64,000 nt of DNA, taken from Pseudomonas putida. Its GTDB lineage: Bacteria; Pseudomonadota; Gammaproteobacteria; Pseudomonadales; Pseudomonadaceae. Shown in pieces: positions 33,702-45,226 of this stretch. The stretch's first letter is position 1; the number at the start of each line of letters is the position of its first letter. The position numbers were made by a program, and so were the translations under genes. Under the pieces are notes generated by a model. That model saw nothing but the letters and a program-made list of their open reading frames with translations, was not told where the DNA came from and did not search any database. The stretch is from assembly GCF_022627325.1 (NCBI RefSeq), contig NZ_JAETZZ010000010.1, positions 124,001 through 188,000 on the forward strand. Direction: 5' to 3'.

Positions 33702-35036
33702 TCAGTCCTTCAGTTCGCCATGGGCTGTTTCCCGGCACATCAACATGGCCACCAGCGCCACCAGAGCCGCCGCCAGCATGTACCCGGCCGGCGCCAATTT
33801 GCTACCGGTCACATGAATCAGCCAGGTAGCAATAAACGGTGCCGTCCCGCCAAACAAGGCGTTGGCCAGGTTGAAGCTCAAGGCAAAGCCACTGAAACGC
33901 ACTCGGGTGGGGAATATTTCGGCCAGCAGGCACGGCAAGGTGCCGTCGTTCATCGCCAGCATCGCCCCGAAGGAAATCTGGATCGCCAGCACCACCAGCA
34001 GGGGCTGGCCGTCGAGCAGCTTGAACAGCGGCACGGTCAACCCCAGGAAAAGTAACGAAGCAACCACGAGCATGGTTTTGCGGCCAAAGTGGTCAGACAG
34101 GCGCCCCATCAGGAAAATCAGGCCAATGTATGTGGTCAGCGAAACCGTCGAGGCGATGAACGAGTCACGCTCGTTCATACCCATTTCGCTCGACAGGTAA
34201 GTGGGCATGTAACTGAGCAGCAGGTAGAACGCCACAGCGTTGAGGCAGGTAACCCCAATGCCGATCGCCAAACTACGGCGGTGATGGCTCAGCAGTTCCC
34301 GGATCGGCGCCGGGGTCATGCAGGCCTTACTTTCCAACCGCTGTTCCATCTCCAGGAACTTAGGGGTGTCCTGCAGGCTCATGCGGATATAACGCCCCAC
34401 CAGTCCGAACGGTGCCGCTAGCAAAAACGGCAGGCGCCAGCCCCAGCTGTGCAAGTCCTCAGTACTGAGCAGTTCATGCAACGCCGCGACGAATGCTGCG
34501 CCGAACAACAGCCCGGCGGCGGTGCTGGCCGGCACGATGCTGGTGTACAGCCCGCGTCGGCCAGGCGGTGCATATTCGGCAAGAAAGGCCGCCGCGCCGG
34601 CATACTCGCCCGAAGCGGAAAAACCTTGCACCAGGCGGATCAGCAACAATAGGCAAGGTGCCCACAGGCCGATTTGCGCATACCCCGGCAACAGGCCGAT
34701 GCAGAAGGTCGAAATCGACATGATCAGTATCGACAGTGACAAGGCATTACGCCGGCCATAACGATCGCCAAAATGACCCCACACTATCCCGCCCAGCGGG
34801 CGTACGAGGAAGGACAGGGCGAATACCGCGAACGTCGCCAGCAGGCCGCTGGTCTTGTCCGTTTGCGCAAAGAAGGTGGCGGCGATGATGGTCGCCAGGT
34901 AGCCATAGGCGGCGTAATCGAACCATTCGACGAAGTTGCCCATGAAACTGGCACGGGCGGCCTTGCGCAGGGCCTGGCGTTCGGCGCCTTGGGCGGCACC
35001 GGCGAGGGTGGGAGCATTCAGGGTGGTGCTGGACAT
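33702..35036 (-). CDS. MHS-family MFS transporter, probably for creatine
   Basis: A 444-aa, 12-TM proton symporter of the metabolite:H+ symporter (ProP/ShiA/CitA-like) family. The N-terminus has SFMGNFVEWFDYAAYGYLAT, then WGHFGDRYGRRNAL and RLVQGFSASGEYAGAAAFL. It follows the creatinase gene by 108 bases on the same strand, so uptake of creatine or a related compound is the likely role. Its stop is 4 bases from the regulator stop on the other strand. Confidence 0.85.
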   Translation of the reverse strand: MSSTTLNAPTLAGAAQGAERQALRKAARASFMGNFVEWFDYAAYGYLATIIAATFFAQTDKTSGLLATFAVFALSFLVRPLGGIVWGHFGDRYGRRNALSLSILIMSISTFCIGLLPGYAQIGLWAPCLLLLIRLVQGFSASGEYAGAAAFLAEYAPPGRRGLYTSIVPASTAAGLLFGAAFVAALHELLSTEDLHSWGWRLPFLLAAPFGLVGRYIRMSLQDTPKFLEMEQRLESKACMTPAPIRELLSHHRRSLAIGIGVTCLNAVAFYLLLSYMPTYLSSEMGMNERDSFIASTVSLTTYIGLIFLMGRLSDHFGRKTMLVVASLLFLGLTVPLFKLLDGQPLLVVLAIQISFGAMLAMNDGTLPCLLAEIFPTRVRFSGFALSFNLANALFGGTAPFIATWLIHVTGSKLAPAGYMLAAALVALVAMLMCRETAHGELKD

Positions 35037-35144
35037 GACGGATACCCTCTGATTCTTCTAATTGGAGGCAGGGTCTGAAGGTCATACAGTTGTTATTGTG
35101 TGGTTTGCGCCGGCCTGCGCACTCGCAGAGGCCGGCACATGCAG

Positions 35145-36356
35145 TCACTTGCGAATGATGTTGCGCTCCGGTCCATACGGGAACTTGGTGATGTTCTCGG
35201 CCCCCGTTTCATTGACGATCAGAATGTCATGCTCGCGGTAGCCCCCTGCCCCCGGCAGCCCTTCGGGCAGCATGATCATCGGCTCTATCGACACCACCAT
35301 GCCGGGTTCCAGAACCGTATCGATATCCTCGCGCAGCTCCAGTCCTGCCTCGCGGCCGTAATAATGGCTGAGCGTGCCGAATGAGTGGCCATAACCGAAA
35401 GTGCGGTACTGCAGCAGGTCATGACGCAGGAAGATTTCGTTCAGCTCGCGGGCGATATCGCAGCAGCGCATGCCCGGGCGCACCAGCTTCAGCCCTGCCT
35501 CGTGCACCTCGACGTTGGCTTGCCAGAGGCGCAAGTGCTCGTCCGGGCAGTGGCCTAGGAACAACGTTCGCTCTAGCGCGGTGTAGTAGCCAGCGATCAT
35601 GGGGAAACAGTTGAGGCTGAGGATGTCGCCCGGATTGACCTTGCGGCTGGTTACCGGGTTGTGCGCACCGTCAGTGTTGAGCCCGGACTGGAACCAGGTC
35701 CAGGTGTCCATCAACTCGCTGTCGGGGCAACTACGAGCGATCTCGCGGACCATCGCCTGGGTGGCATGCAGTGCCACTTCATATTCCGGCACCTGGTCCT
35801 GCAGCGCCTCGACCACCGCAGCACCGCCAATGTCGGCCACCCGGGCACCGTGGCGAATGAGCGCCTGTTCTTCGGCGGACTTGATCATGCGCATGCGCAT
35901 GCAGGGGGCACCGATGTCCACCAGTTCGGCCCTTGGGTAGCAGGCGGCGAGCTTGGCATGGTTCTGCAGGTTGAGGTGGTCGTACTCCACACCGATACGC
36001 GACGCCAGCGGCAGCGCCTGCTGGATCGCCACAAAATAGTTGTCGCGTTGCCAGTCGGTGTAGACGATATTGTCGGTGCCAACCGTACGACGCCAGGGTT
36101 GCCCACCGTCTATGTTGGCGCTGATCGACACCACCTTGTCGTGGGTCACCACCAGTGCATAGGGGCGGCCGAATGAGCAGTACAGGAAGTCGCTGTAGTA
36201 GTTGACGTTGTGGTACGAGGTGAAGATCGCCGCCTCGATATCCTGCTCGGCCATGTAGGCCCTCAGCCGGGCATGCCGGGCGGCGTATTCCTGTGCGGAA
36301 AATGTCGGCTTGACCTTGTTGCCGTTGTGGATTTTCAGGGTCTGGGGCATTTGCAT
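35145..36356 (-). CDS. Creatinase (creatine amidinohydrolase)
   Basis: A 403-aa enzyme of the M24 'pita-bread' fold hydrolysing creatine to sarcosine and urea. It aligns almost throughout with the well-studied P. putida creatinase as I remember it, including the length. The catalytic His232 is in place (NTDGAHNPVTSRK). FSAQEYAARHARLRA, SYHNVNYYSDFLYCSFGRPY and YGHSFGTLSHYYGREAGLEL are typical. The ATG at 36356 has AAGGA upstream; the open frame continues into non-coding REP sequence. The sarcosine made would feed sarcosine oxidase elsewhere in the genome. Confidence 0.95.
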   Translation of the reverse strand: MQMPQTLKIHNGNKVKPTFSAQEYAARHARLRAYMAEQDIEAAIFTSYHNVNYYSDFLYCSFGRPYALVVTHDKVVSISANIDGGQPWRRTVGTDNIVYTDWQRDNYFVAIQQALPLASRIGVEYDHLNLQNHAKLAACYPRAELVDIGAPCMRMRMIKSAEEQALIRHGARVADIGGAAVVEALQDQVPEYEVALHATQAMVREIARSCPDSELMDTWTWFQSGLNTDGAHNPVTSRKVNPGDILSLNCFPMIAGYYTALERTLFLGHCPDEHLRLWQANVEVHEAGLKLVRPGMRCCDIARELNEIFLRHDLLQYRTFGYGHSFGTLSHYYGREAGLELREDIDTVLEPGMVVSIEPMIMLPEGLPGAGGYREHDILIVNETGAENITKFPYGPERNIIRK

Positions 36357-36484
36357 AGTCGGTGTTCCTTGTCGTTGTGAGCACGCTGTTTCAGGCCGGC
36401 CGCCTGAGATGCATTGCAGCAGAACGAACGAGGACGCTTTTGTACCTACCCGACCTGGAATTGGCGCGATGGCCACTTCCCCGT

Positions 36485-36584
36485 TTGCAAACAAGCCGGC
36501 CCCCACAAGCACTCCACCGCCGTCAGGCTGGGTGGTGTACCTGTGGGGGCCGGCTTGCCGGCGCTTGGGCTGCAAAGCAGCCCC
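36485..36584. repeat. Inverted pair of REP-like palindromes (one truncated)
   Basis: A partial copy (36485-36510, AACAAGCCGGCCCCCACAAG) faces a full copy on the other strand (36541-36584, CTGTGGGGGCCGGCTTGCCG), with GGGCTGC-AAA-GCAGCCC at its end. They lie between katG and the creatinase gene. Confidence 0.6.
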
Positions 36585-36595
36585 AGCCATTACCT

Positions 36596-38854
<2,259 letters not shown>

Positions 38855-39230
38855 CTGCTGTTACCTTTGGGTCGGTTATCCAGATTTCAGGTCTGTGCCA
38901 GTTGTTCTTCTGCGCTGAGCACATGGGCTCATGCCTACCCCTCATCAGGTCCGGTCGGTCACGTCCGACAGGGGCTTGCGAAACTGTCACGGCGTGGCGG
39001 CAAGGTCTTGCACCCAGGTGCTCTGTCGCCGCCCGCAGGGGAATTCGCAGGGCCACGGACAAGACTAGTCGAGCTTGGGCAGACTTCTAATAGAGTGGCT
39101 ATTGCAGGGTGATAGGTTGGCTCTGTCAGGTGCCCAGTACGGCCACCTGGCCGCACATCCCTACAAGGCGCGCGGCCCCGCGCCGTGCTTCAATACAGCG
39201 CTAACCAACCTTCTGCGTGAGCCAAGCCCC
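38855..39230. promoter_or_regulatory. katG/LysR intergenic region with 22-base-spaced direct repeat
   Basis: I see no gene here. ATAGAGTGGCTAT (39090-39102) is repeated as ATAGGTTGGCTCT (39112-39124), offset by exactly 22 bases or two helical turns. The spacing recalls OxyR-type binding, but the ATAG-to-CTAT distance is 5 rather than 7 bases, so a different LysR protein, perhaps the neighbour, is as likely. Confidence 0.4.
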
Positions 39231-40133
39231 ATGAACCGCAACGACCTGCGCCGCGTCGACATGAACCTGCTGGTGGTTTTCGAAGCGCTGATGATCGAAC
39301 GCAACCTGACCCGCGTCGGCGAAAAGCTGTTCATCACCCAGTCCACCGTCAGCGCCGCCCTGGCCCGCCTGCGCGAGCTGTTCGATGACCCGCTACTGAT
39401 CCGCAGCGGCCGGGCCATGGAGCCAACCCCCCGGGCCGTGCAGATCTTCGCCGAGCTGGGCCCGGCCATGGACGTCATCTCTTCAGCGATCAGCCGCGCC
39501 CGGGCGTTCGACCCAAGCAACAGCTGCAACGTCTTCCGCCTGGGGCTCTCGGATGACGCCGAATTCGGCCTGTTCCCGGCCCTGCTGCAAGCCCTGCGCG
39601 AAGAAGCACCCAACATCAGCGTAGTGGTGCGCCGGACCAACTTCCTGTTGATGCCTGGCCTGCTGGCCAGCGGCGAGATCTCGGTGGGCGTCAGCTATAC
39701 CACCGACCTGCCAGCCACGGCCAAGCGCCGCAAGCTGCGTGACATCGGCGTGCGCGTTTTGCGCGCTGACAGCCGCCCCGGCCCACTGAGCCTGGACGAA
39801 TACTGCGCCAGGCCGCATGTGATGGTGTCGTTCTCAGGAGACATGAGTGGCAACATCGACCTTGATCTGGCGCGCATCGGCCGTTGCCGCAAGGTGGTGC
39901 TGGCCGTGCCACAGTTCGGCAGCCTGCGCGCGCTGCTGCGCAACACCGAGCTGATCGCAACCGTGCCGGACTACGCCGCCTGCGCCCTGGCTGACGACAG
40001 TAGCCTGCGCGCCGACCCGGCGCCGTTCGACATCACCGAGGCGGAACTGTCCATGGTATGGAGCGGCGCCCAGGACAATGACCCGGCCGAACGCTGGTTG
40101 CGCGAACGGATTCTGCAGTTCATGGCCAGGTAG
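39231..40133 (+). CDS. LysR-family regulator (NodD/LinR-like group)
   Basis: A 300-aa LysR regulator. The HTH region is VDMNLLVVFEALMIERNLTR and FITQSTVSAALARLRELFDD, followed by an effector domain (FRLGLSDDAEFGLFPALLQAL). The R-x-D-x-N-L-L start resembles the NodD/SyrM/LinR group. It is divergent from katG and upstream of a convergent EamA exporter gene. Its target is not evident; either neighbour is possible. The start at 39231 aligns with the family start. Confidence 0.87.
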   Translation: MNRNDLRRVDMNLLVVFEALMIERNLTRVGEKLFITQSTVSAALARLRELFDDPLLIRSGRAMEPTPRAVQIFAELGPAMDVISSAISRARAFDPSNSCNVFRLGLSDDAEFGLFPALLQALREEAPNISVVVRRTNFLLMPGLLASGEISVGVSYTTDLPATAKRRKLRDIGVRVLRADSRPGPLSLDEYCARPHVMVSFSGDMSGNIDLDLARIGRCRKVVLAVPQFGSLRALLRNTELIATVPDYAACALADDSSLRADPAPFDITEAELSMVWSGAQDNDPAERWLRERILQFMAR

Positions 40134-40151
40134 TGCGGGCGTGGGCTCTGT

Positions 40152-41030
40152 TCACTTCCTGCGCTGCATCCAGGCAGCCCCAAGCCCACTCAGGCAGATG
40201 ATGGCGATGCCCACAAGGGTGGTGCTATCGGGCACCTGCCCATAGATCAGCACCCCCAGCAAGCCGGCAAACACGATCTGGCAATAACTGAACGGCGCCA
40301 GCAGCGCCGGCGCGGCATGGCGGAAGGCCTGGGTCAGCAGCAGGTGCGCACTCATGCCAAAACCACCCAATGCCAGCATCAGCAGCGCATGGTCCCAACG
40401 CGGCAGCTCCCAGAAGAACGGCACCAACGCACTCATCACCAGCGTGTTGCACAGCCCGGCGTAGAAGTTGCTGGTGGTGGGGCTGTCATAGGCGGCGAGT
40501 ATGCGCGTGAGCAACTGGTAGAAGCAGAAGCCCAGCGCCGAGCCGAGGGGGAACAGGATCGCCGGGGTGAACATCGCGCCACCGGGGTGCACCACCACCA
40601 GCACGCCGACGAAGCCCAGCACCACCGCGACCCATTGCCCAGGCGTGACCCGCTCCTTGAGCAGCGGCGCCGACAGCGCCGTGACCAGCACCGGGGCCAG
40701 GAAGTTGACGGAAGTCGCCTCGGCCAGCGGCAGGTACTGCAAGCCGGCAGTGAAAAACAGGCTGGTGCTGAGCAGGCTCAGGGCGCGCAAGGTCTGCAGC
40801 ACCGGGCGCCGGGTGCGCAGCACATTGAGGCCGGACTTGGGCAGGAATATGCCGGCCATCAGCAGCGTGTGCACCACGTAGCGGGCCCACACCACCATGA
40901 TGATCGGGTACAGGCCACCGAGGAATTTGGACAAGGCATCGTGGCTGGCGAACAGGAACGTGGCCACCACCACCAGGGCGATACCGCGCAGGGGGTGGTT
41001 GACTCCGGACAACGGTGTGCTGGAACTCAT
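40152..41030 (-). CDS. EamA-family (DMT superfamily) exporter
   Basis: A 292-aa protein with 10 TM segments made of two EamA repeats (RGIALVVVATFLFASHDALSKF and FPLGSALGFCFYQLLTRILA). Members usually export amino acids or other metabolites. I chose the ATG at 41030, right before the first TM segment; the frame is open further upstream. The substrate is unknown. It is divergent from an aldo/keto reductase gene. Confidence 0.87.
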   Translation of the reverse strand: MSSSTPLSGVNHPLRGIALVVVATFLFASHDALSKFLGGLYPIIMVVWARYVVHTLLMAGIFLPKSGLNVLRTRRPVLQTLRALSLLSTSLFFTAGLQYLPLAEATSVNFLAPVLVTALSAPLLKERVTPGQWVAVVLGFVGVLVVVHPGGAMFTPAILFPLGSALGFCFYQLLTRILAAYDSPTTSNFYAGLCNTLVMSALVPFFWELPRWDHALLMLALGGFGMSAHLLLTQAFRHAAPALLAPFSYCQIVFAGLLGVLIYGQVPDSTTLVGIAIICLSGLGAAWMQRRK

Positions 41031-41259
41031 GGCGTTCTCGATGGCGGCGTTGCGGCATGCAACGCCAGGTGAAGGCAGTGCGACTGCAAGGGATTCTAGA
41101 AGAGATACGACGACTTGAGGAAGGCCAATCGGCACGCGCGTGCAGAGCAATGTGTTTTTCGTTCGCTGATCGACCACTTTCTGGAGGCTGCTCATGGTCC
41201 CTGACAGTCGAAACGCGCACCATCGGCGCTGGAACCTCAACCCCGGACAAGGAGTTTTC

Positions 41260-42084
41260 ATGCATAGGCTCACCACCCGCAACGGCCTCGACCTGCCCAG
41301 CATTGGCCTGGGCACCTGGCCGATGACTGGCGCCGAGTGCACGCGTGCGGTGCACCAGGCACTGGAGCTGGGTTACCGGCACATCGATACCGCCACTGCC
41401 TACGACAACGAAGCTGCTGTCGGCCAGGCGCTGCGCGACAGCAGCGTGCCCCGCGAGCAGATTCACCTGACCACCAAGGTCTGGTGGGACAGCCTGGCGC
41501 CCGCGGCCATGCGCCAGTCCCTGGAAAACAGCCTGCGTGCCCTGGGCACCGAGCAGGTCGACCTGTTCCATATCCATTGGCCTGGCAAAGACTGGGACTT
41601 GGCCCGCAGCATCGAGGCGCTGGTGGCCCTGCGCGACGAGGGCAAGGTACGCAGCATCGGCGTGGCCAACTTCCCACTCGGACTGCTGCGCCAGGTGATC
41701 GAAGCGCTGGGCGCGCCACTGGCGGCGATCCAGGTGGAATACCACGTGCTGCTCAGCCAGCAACCGCTGCTCGACTATGCCCGTCAGCATGACCTGCTGC
41801 TCACGGCCTATACCCCTCTTGCCCGCGGGCGGGCGGCGGCGCAGCCGGTGATCCAGGACATCGCGCGCAAGCATGGCGTGTTGCCGAGCCAGGTGGCGCT
41901 CAAGTGGTTGCTGGACCAGGACGGCGTGGCGGTGATCCCCAAGGCCAGCAGCCGCGAGAACCAGCTGAGCAACCTGGCGGCGCTGGATGTGCACCTGGAC
42001 GATCAGGACCGGGCACTGATTGCCGGTTTGCCGAAGGATCAGCGCGTGGTGAGCCCTGACTTTGCGCCGGACTGGAACAGCTGA
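41260..42084 (+). CDS. Aldo/keto reductase
   Basis: A 274-aa NADPH-dependent aldo/keto reductase of the DkgA/DkgB-like group. The catalytic tetrad is visible as Asp43 (HIDTATAYDNE), Tyr48, Lys73 (TTKVWW) and His106 (FHIHWPG). The cofactor loop IPKASSRENQL is near the C-terminus. It reduces small aldehydes or keto sugars; the physiological substrate is not clear. AAGGAG lies upstream of the ATG at 41260. Confidence 0.9.
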   Translation: MHRLTTRNGLDLPSIGLGTWPMTGAECTRAVHQALELGYRHIDTATAYDNEAAVGQALRDSSVPREQIHLTTKVWWDSLAPAAMRQSLENSLRALGTEQVDLFHIHWPGKDWDLARSIEALVALRDEGKVRSIGVANFPLGLLRQVIEALGAPLAAIQVEYHVLLSQQPLLDYARQHDLLLTAYTPLARGRAAAQPVIQDIARKHGVLPSQVALKWLLDQDGVAVIPKASSRENQLSNLAALDVHLDDQDRALIAGLPKDQRVVSPDFAPDWNS

Positions 42085-42090
42085 ATAGCG

Positions 42091-42110
42091 GGGCCGCTGT
42101 GCGGCCCTTT
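42091..42110. terminator. Bidirectional hairpin between convergent genes
   Basis: GGGCCGC, loop TGT, GCGGCCC then TTT lies between the aldo/keto reductase stop and the stop of the GGDEF-EAL gene. Confidence 0.55.
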
Positions 42111-44209
42111 CACCCCACCGCCCCAGCTACCTGTTTCAACCGCTCCCCCGCCGGCACCGGCCGCCCGTACAGATACCCCTGAAAGTGCGAGCAGCCCTCT
42201 GCCGCCAACCGCTGCATTTGTTCCTCGGACTCCACGCCTTCAGCCGTCGTCTTGATCATCAGGCTATTGGACAGCTCGGTGATCGCCCGGATGATCGACA
42301 TCGCCTCGCGGCTGTCGCACATGTCATGCACGAACGACTTGTCGATCTTGATCCGGTCGAACGGGAACGAGCGCAGGTAACCCAACGACGAATAACCCGT
42401 GCCGAAGTCATCCAGCGATATCGACACCCCCAAGGCCTTCAGCGCGCGCAGGGTTCGCACGTTTTCCTCGCTGTTGCCCAGTAGTACCGATTCGGTGATT
42501 TCCAGCTCCAGGCGCTGGGGCGCCAGGCCCGAGTCGGCCAGGGCCAGCGCCACGGTATGCACCAGGTTGGCATTCTTGAACTGCACCGGTGAAAGATTGA
42601 CCGACACCGTCTGCTCACTGTCCCAACTGGCCGCCTCCTGGCAAGCCAGGTTCAGTGCACGGGTGCCGAGTTCGTGGATCAGCCCGGTCTCTTCGGCGAT
42701 GGGAATGAAGTCCATGGGCATCACCATGCCGCGGCTGGGGTGCTCCCAGCGCAACAGCGCCTCGTAGCCCGTCACGCTGCTGGTCTGCTGATCCACGATC
42801 GGCTGGTAGTGCAGGTGCAACTGCCCCAAGTGCAGCGCGGTACGCAAGTCGGTTTCGACCAGCCGGCGCTGGCGGGCGGCGACATCCAGTTCGACGTGGA
42901 AGCACTCGAAGCGGTTGCGGCCATTGCGTTTGGCTTCGTAGAGGGCCATGTCGGCGTAACCGAGCAGCTGTTCGGCCTGTTCATTGTCATCGGGGGCAAT
43001 GGCAATGCCGATGCTCACCCCCACGGTGAACTGGTGCCCTTCGATCTGGAACGGCGGGCAAATCGCGTCAATCAGGCGCCGCGCCGTGTTGCAGGCAGCC
43101 TCGCGGCCATCCAGGCCAGCCAGCACCACGGCGAACTCGTCGCCGCCCAAACGGGCCAGGGTGTCTTGTTCGCGCAGTTCGCGGCGCAGGCGCTTGCCCA
43201 ATGCACGCAGCAGCTTGTCGCCGAAGGCATGGCCGAGGGAATCGTTGATGTTCTTGAAGTTATCCAGGTCCAGGCATAGCGCTGCGGTCAGCTTCTCGCT
43301 CTGGTGGCCGCGCACCAACGCCTGCTTGAGCCGCTCGTTGAACAGCGTGCGGTTGGGCAACCCGGTCAGCGCGTCGTGATGGGCCATGTGGTGGATCTGG
43401 GCGTGGGCGGCCAGTTCCTCGGTGGCGTCTTCAGCCACGAACAGCACATAGTCGGCCTGGCCCTCGCGGTTCTGGCTGAGCAAGGCGCGGCTGCGCAGGG
43501 TCCGCGGACCACAGGCGGTATCGACGCGGGTTTCAGCGGCATACCCTTTGGGGTTACGCGCGCCGCGGGCGAGCTGCTGTTCCAGGTAATCGGCCGCAGC
43601 CGGTGCCAGGCACTCACCCGGCAACTGGCCGATCATGCTGCGCCCGCCCCCACCGAACAGGCGTTCGGCCTGCTGGTTGGCCAATAGGATACGCTGGCTT
43701 TCCAGGTCCTGGACGATAACGCTGGCGGGAATGTTGGCGATCACCGAATCGAGGAACTGCGAAAGTTTGGTCATCTCCTGGCTGTACTGTTCAGCCAGCT
43801 CCTTGGCCTGCAGCAGCTCCAGCTCCTGCTGGTGCCGCTCGGAAATGTCGCGAGTGACCTTGGCGAAGCCGACCACACGGCCGCTGTCATCGCGCACGGC
43901 TTCGATCACCACATGGGCATGAAAGGTCGTGCCGTCCTTGCGCAGGCGTGTGCCGATTTCTTCGAAACGGCCAGTGTCACGCGCCTGTGCAAGGTTCTGC
44001 TCGGGCAGACCGGCAACGCGCTCGGCTTCGCTGTAGAACAGCGAGTAGTGCTTGCCGACGATCTCGTCGGCAAGGTAACCCTTGGCCCGCTGGGCGCCCG
44101 GGTTCCAGTTAGCGACGATACCGTCAGGGGTGAGCAGGTAGATGGCGTAGTCCACCACGCTCTGGATCAACAGCCGGTACATGACGTCGGGGCTTGCGAC
44201 TAGCGACAT
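42110..44209 (-). CDS. PAS-GGDEF-EAL c-di-GMP signalling protein
   Basis: A 699-aa soluble protein. Two PAS domains (about residues 5-130 and 150-270) are followed by GGDEF (about 280-435) and EAL (about 450-690). GGDEF is intact (LARLGGDEFAVVL), with an I-site REQD five residues before it. EAL is also intact (TGYEALLRW, DDFGTGYSSLGYL), so both synthesis and breakdown of c-di-GMP are possible. The first PAS resembles sensory PAS domains with KDGTTFHAHVVIEAV. A perfect CRP-type site lies 102 bases upstream. Confidence 0.92.
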   Translation of the reverse strand: MSLVASPDVMYRLLIQSVVDYAIYLLTPDGIVANWNPGAQRAKGYLADEIVGKHYSLFYSEAERVAGLPEQNLAQARDTGRFEEIGTRLRKDGTTFHAHVVIEAVRDDSGRVVGFAKVTRDISERHQQELELLQAKELAEQYSQEMTKLSQFLDSVIANIPASVIVQDLESQRILLANQQAERLFGGGGRSMIGQLPGECLAPAAADYLEQQLARGARNPKGYAAETRVDTACGPRTLRSRALLSQNREGQADYVLFVAEDATEELAAHAQIHHMAHHDALTGLPNRTLFNERLKQALVRGHQSEKLTAALCLDLDNFKNINDSLGHAFGDKLLRALGKRLRRELREQDTLARLGGDEFAVVLAGLDGREAACNTARRLIDAICPPFQIEGHQFTVGVSIGIAIAPDDNEQAEQLLGYADMALYEAKRNGRNRFECFHVELDVAARQRRLVETDLRTALHLGQLHLHYQPIVDQQTSSVTGYEALLRWEHPSRGMVMPMDFIPIAEETGLIHELGTRALNLACQEAASWDSEQTVSVNLSPVQFKNANLVHTVALALADSGLAPQRLELEITESVLLGNSEENVRTLRALKALGVSISLDDFGTGYSSLGYLRSFPFDRIKIDKSFVHDMCDSREAMSIIRAITELSNSLMIKTTAEGVESEEQMQRLAAEGCSHFQGYLYGRPVPAGERLKQVAGAVG

Positions 44210-44311
44210 GAAAATTTCCCTGAACCTGCAACGCGCACGAAAAGGACCCCCAGGCCAGAGCGACCGGGTCTTGAATACAAGGTAATGGCATTATGCCGCT
44301 TGGCGGGATTT

Positions 44312-44327
44312 TGTGAAGTAGATCACA
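44312..44327. promoter_or_regulatory. CRP/Vfr-type site upstream of the GGDEF-EAL gene
   Basis: TGTGA-AGTAGA-TCACA has two perfect half-sites with the standard 6-base spacer, flanked by A/T. It ends 102 bases before the start codon at 44209, in a gap where only that gene begins. Confidence 0.6.
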
Positions 44328-44345
44328 ATTTTTTGCCAGCGCCGC

Positions 44346-44840
44346 TCAGTGGTAAGCGGACGTAACCTTATAGGTGAGCAGGTCCGGGTCATCACCCAGC
44401 ATGATTTGCTGCACCGGCCGCGGCAGGTCGGCCACGACGGCTTTGCAGAAGGCGACAGCGATGGGGTCCGGCGCGTAGCAACGCAGCAGCCAGTCTCCGG
44501 CACCGCTCAGCACCTGCAGCGCGACCGCACGGCCAATACCCTGCCGGCGGTAGCGCTTGAGGATGAACAGGTCGGCCAGTTCACTGGCATCGATGCCAGG
44601 CAGTTCGCTGCGTTCGACCAGCACGAAGCCAGCAATGAAACCATCCACCAGCACCAGGTTGGCGCTCCAGCCGTCTGCAAGCCAATAGCGCTGCAGGTGC
44701 TCTTCGTGGATGTAGAAGCGCCCATCCACCTCAACGTCTTCCTGCTCCCAGTCAGAGGACTCGTAGGCATAGAACTGATAGAGATTGCGGATCAGGTCGG
44801 CCTGGTCGGGGGTGGTGGTGAGCAGTTCGATGGGCAGCAT
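44346..44840 (-). CDS. GNAT-family N-acetyltransferase
   Basis: A 164-aa acetyltransferase. The acetyl-CoA loop is RYRRQGIGRAVALQVL (about residues 95-110), preceded by the beta strand ASELADLFILK. The N-terminal half (YQFYAYESSDW) is typical of small pseudomonad GNAT proteins. The substrate is unknown. Confidence 0.8.
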   Translation of the reverse strand: MLPIELLTTTPDQADLIRNLYQFYAYESSDWEQEDVEVDGRFYIHEEHLQRYWLADGWSANLVLVDGFIAGFVLVERSELPGIDASELADLFILKRYRRQGIGRAVALQVLSGAGDWLLRCYAPDPIAVAFCKAVVADLPRPVQQIMLGDDPDLLTYKVTSAYH

Positions 44841-44960
44841 GGTGGGCTCGGGGCAAGAGAGTGTTCGAAGGCTTACGTCAACAAAGTAGCGGCCCCCGAA
44901 TTATGGCTCAACTCGCCGCCACAAATGGCATCAGGCGCTGCGCACCTGACGCCGTGTCCC

Positions 44961-45173
44961 TCACTTTTCCTCCAGTACCGCCCTGCCCTTCACTGCCCGC
45001 GGCCCTCGCCAGGCCCAGAACAGCAACCCCGGGAACGGGGCGTAGACAACGAAGACGATCCATAACATCTTGCGCTCCGCGCGCCGTTCGCTGCCGATGA
45101 TGTTCCAGATGGCGAAGATCTCCAGCAAGATGACCAAGGCCGCAACAATGATCCAGATCGTTCCGATTTCCAT
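44961..45173 (-). CDS. Small membrane protein with PLDc_N-like domain
   Basis: A 70-aa protein with two TM segments (about residues 4-22 and 36-54) and a charged link (GSERRAERKMLW). The pattern W-I-I-G-S-x-R...K-x-LW...PFPGLLFWAWRGP matches the phospholipase D N-terminal membrane domain found as a stand-alone protein in many bacteria. I chose the ATG at 45173 with GGAG upstream; a GTG two codons earlier also exists. Function unknown. Confidence 0.72.
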   Translation of the reverse strand: MEIGTIWIIVAALVILLEIFAIWNIIGSERRAERKMLWIVFVVYAPFPGLLFWAWRGPRAVKGRAVLEEK

Positions 45174-45226
45174 GAGCACTCTCCCGTTGGCATGTAAAGG
45201 GTTGGGTTACTGCCAGCGGCAAGGGT

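Noticed and set aside
39090..39124. Full OxyR box for katG
   Set aside because: The two ATAG elements have the right 22-base offset, but the CTAT elements are two bases too close, so I report only a repeat and not an OxyR site.
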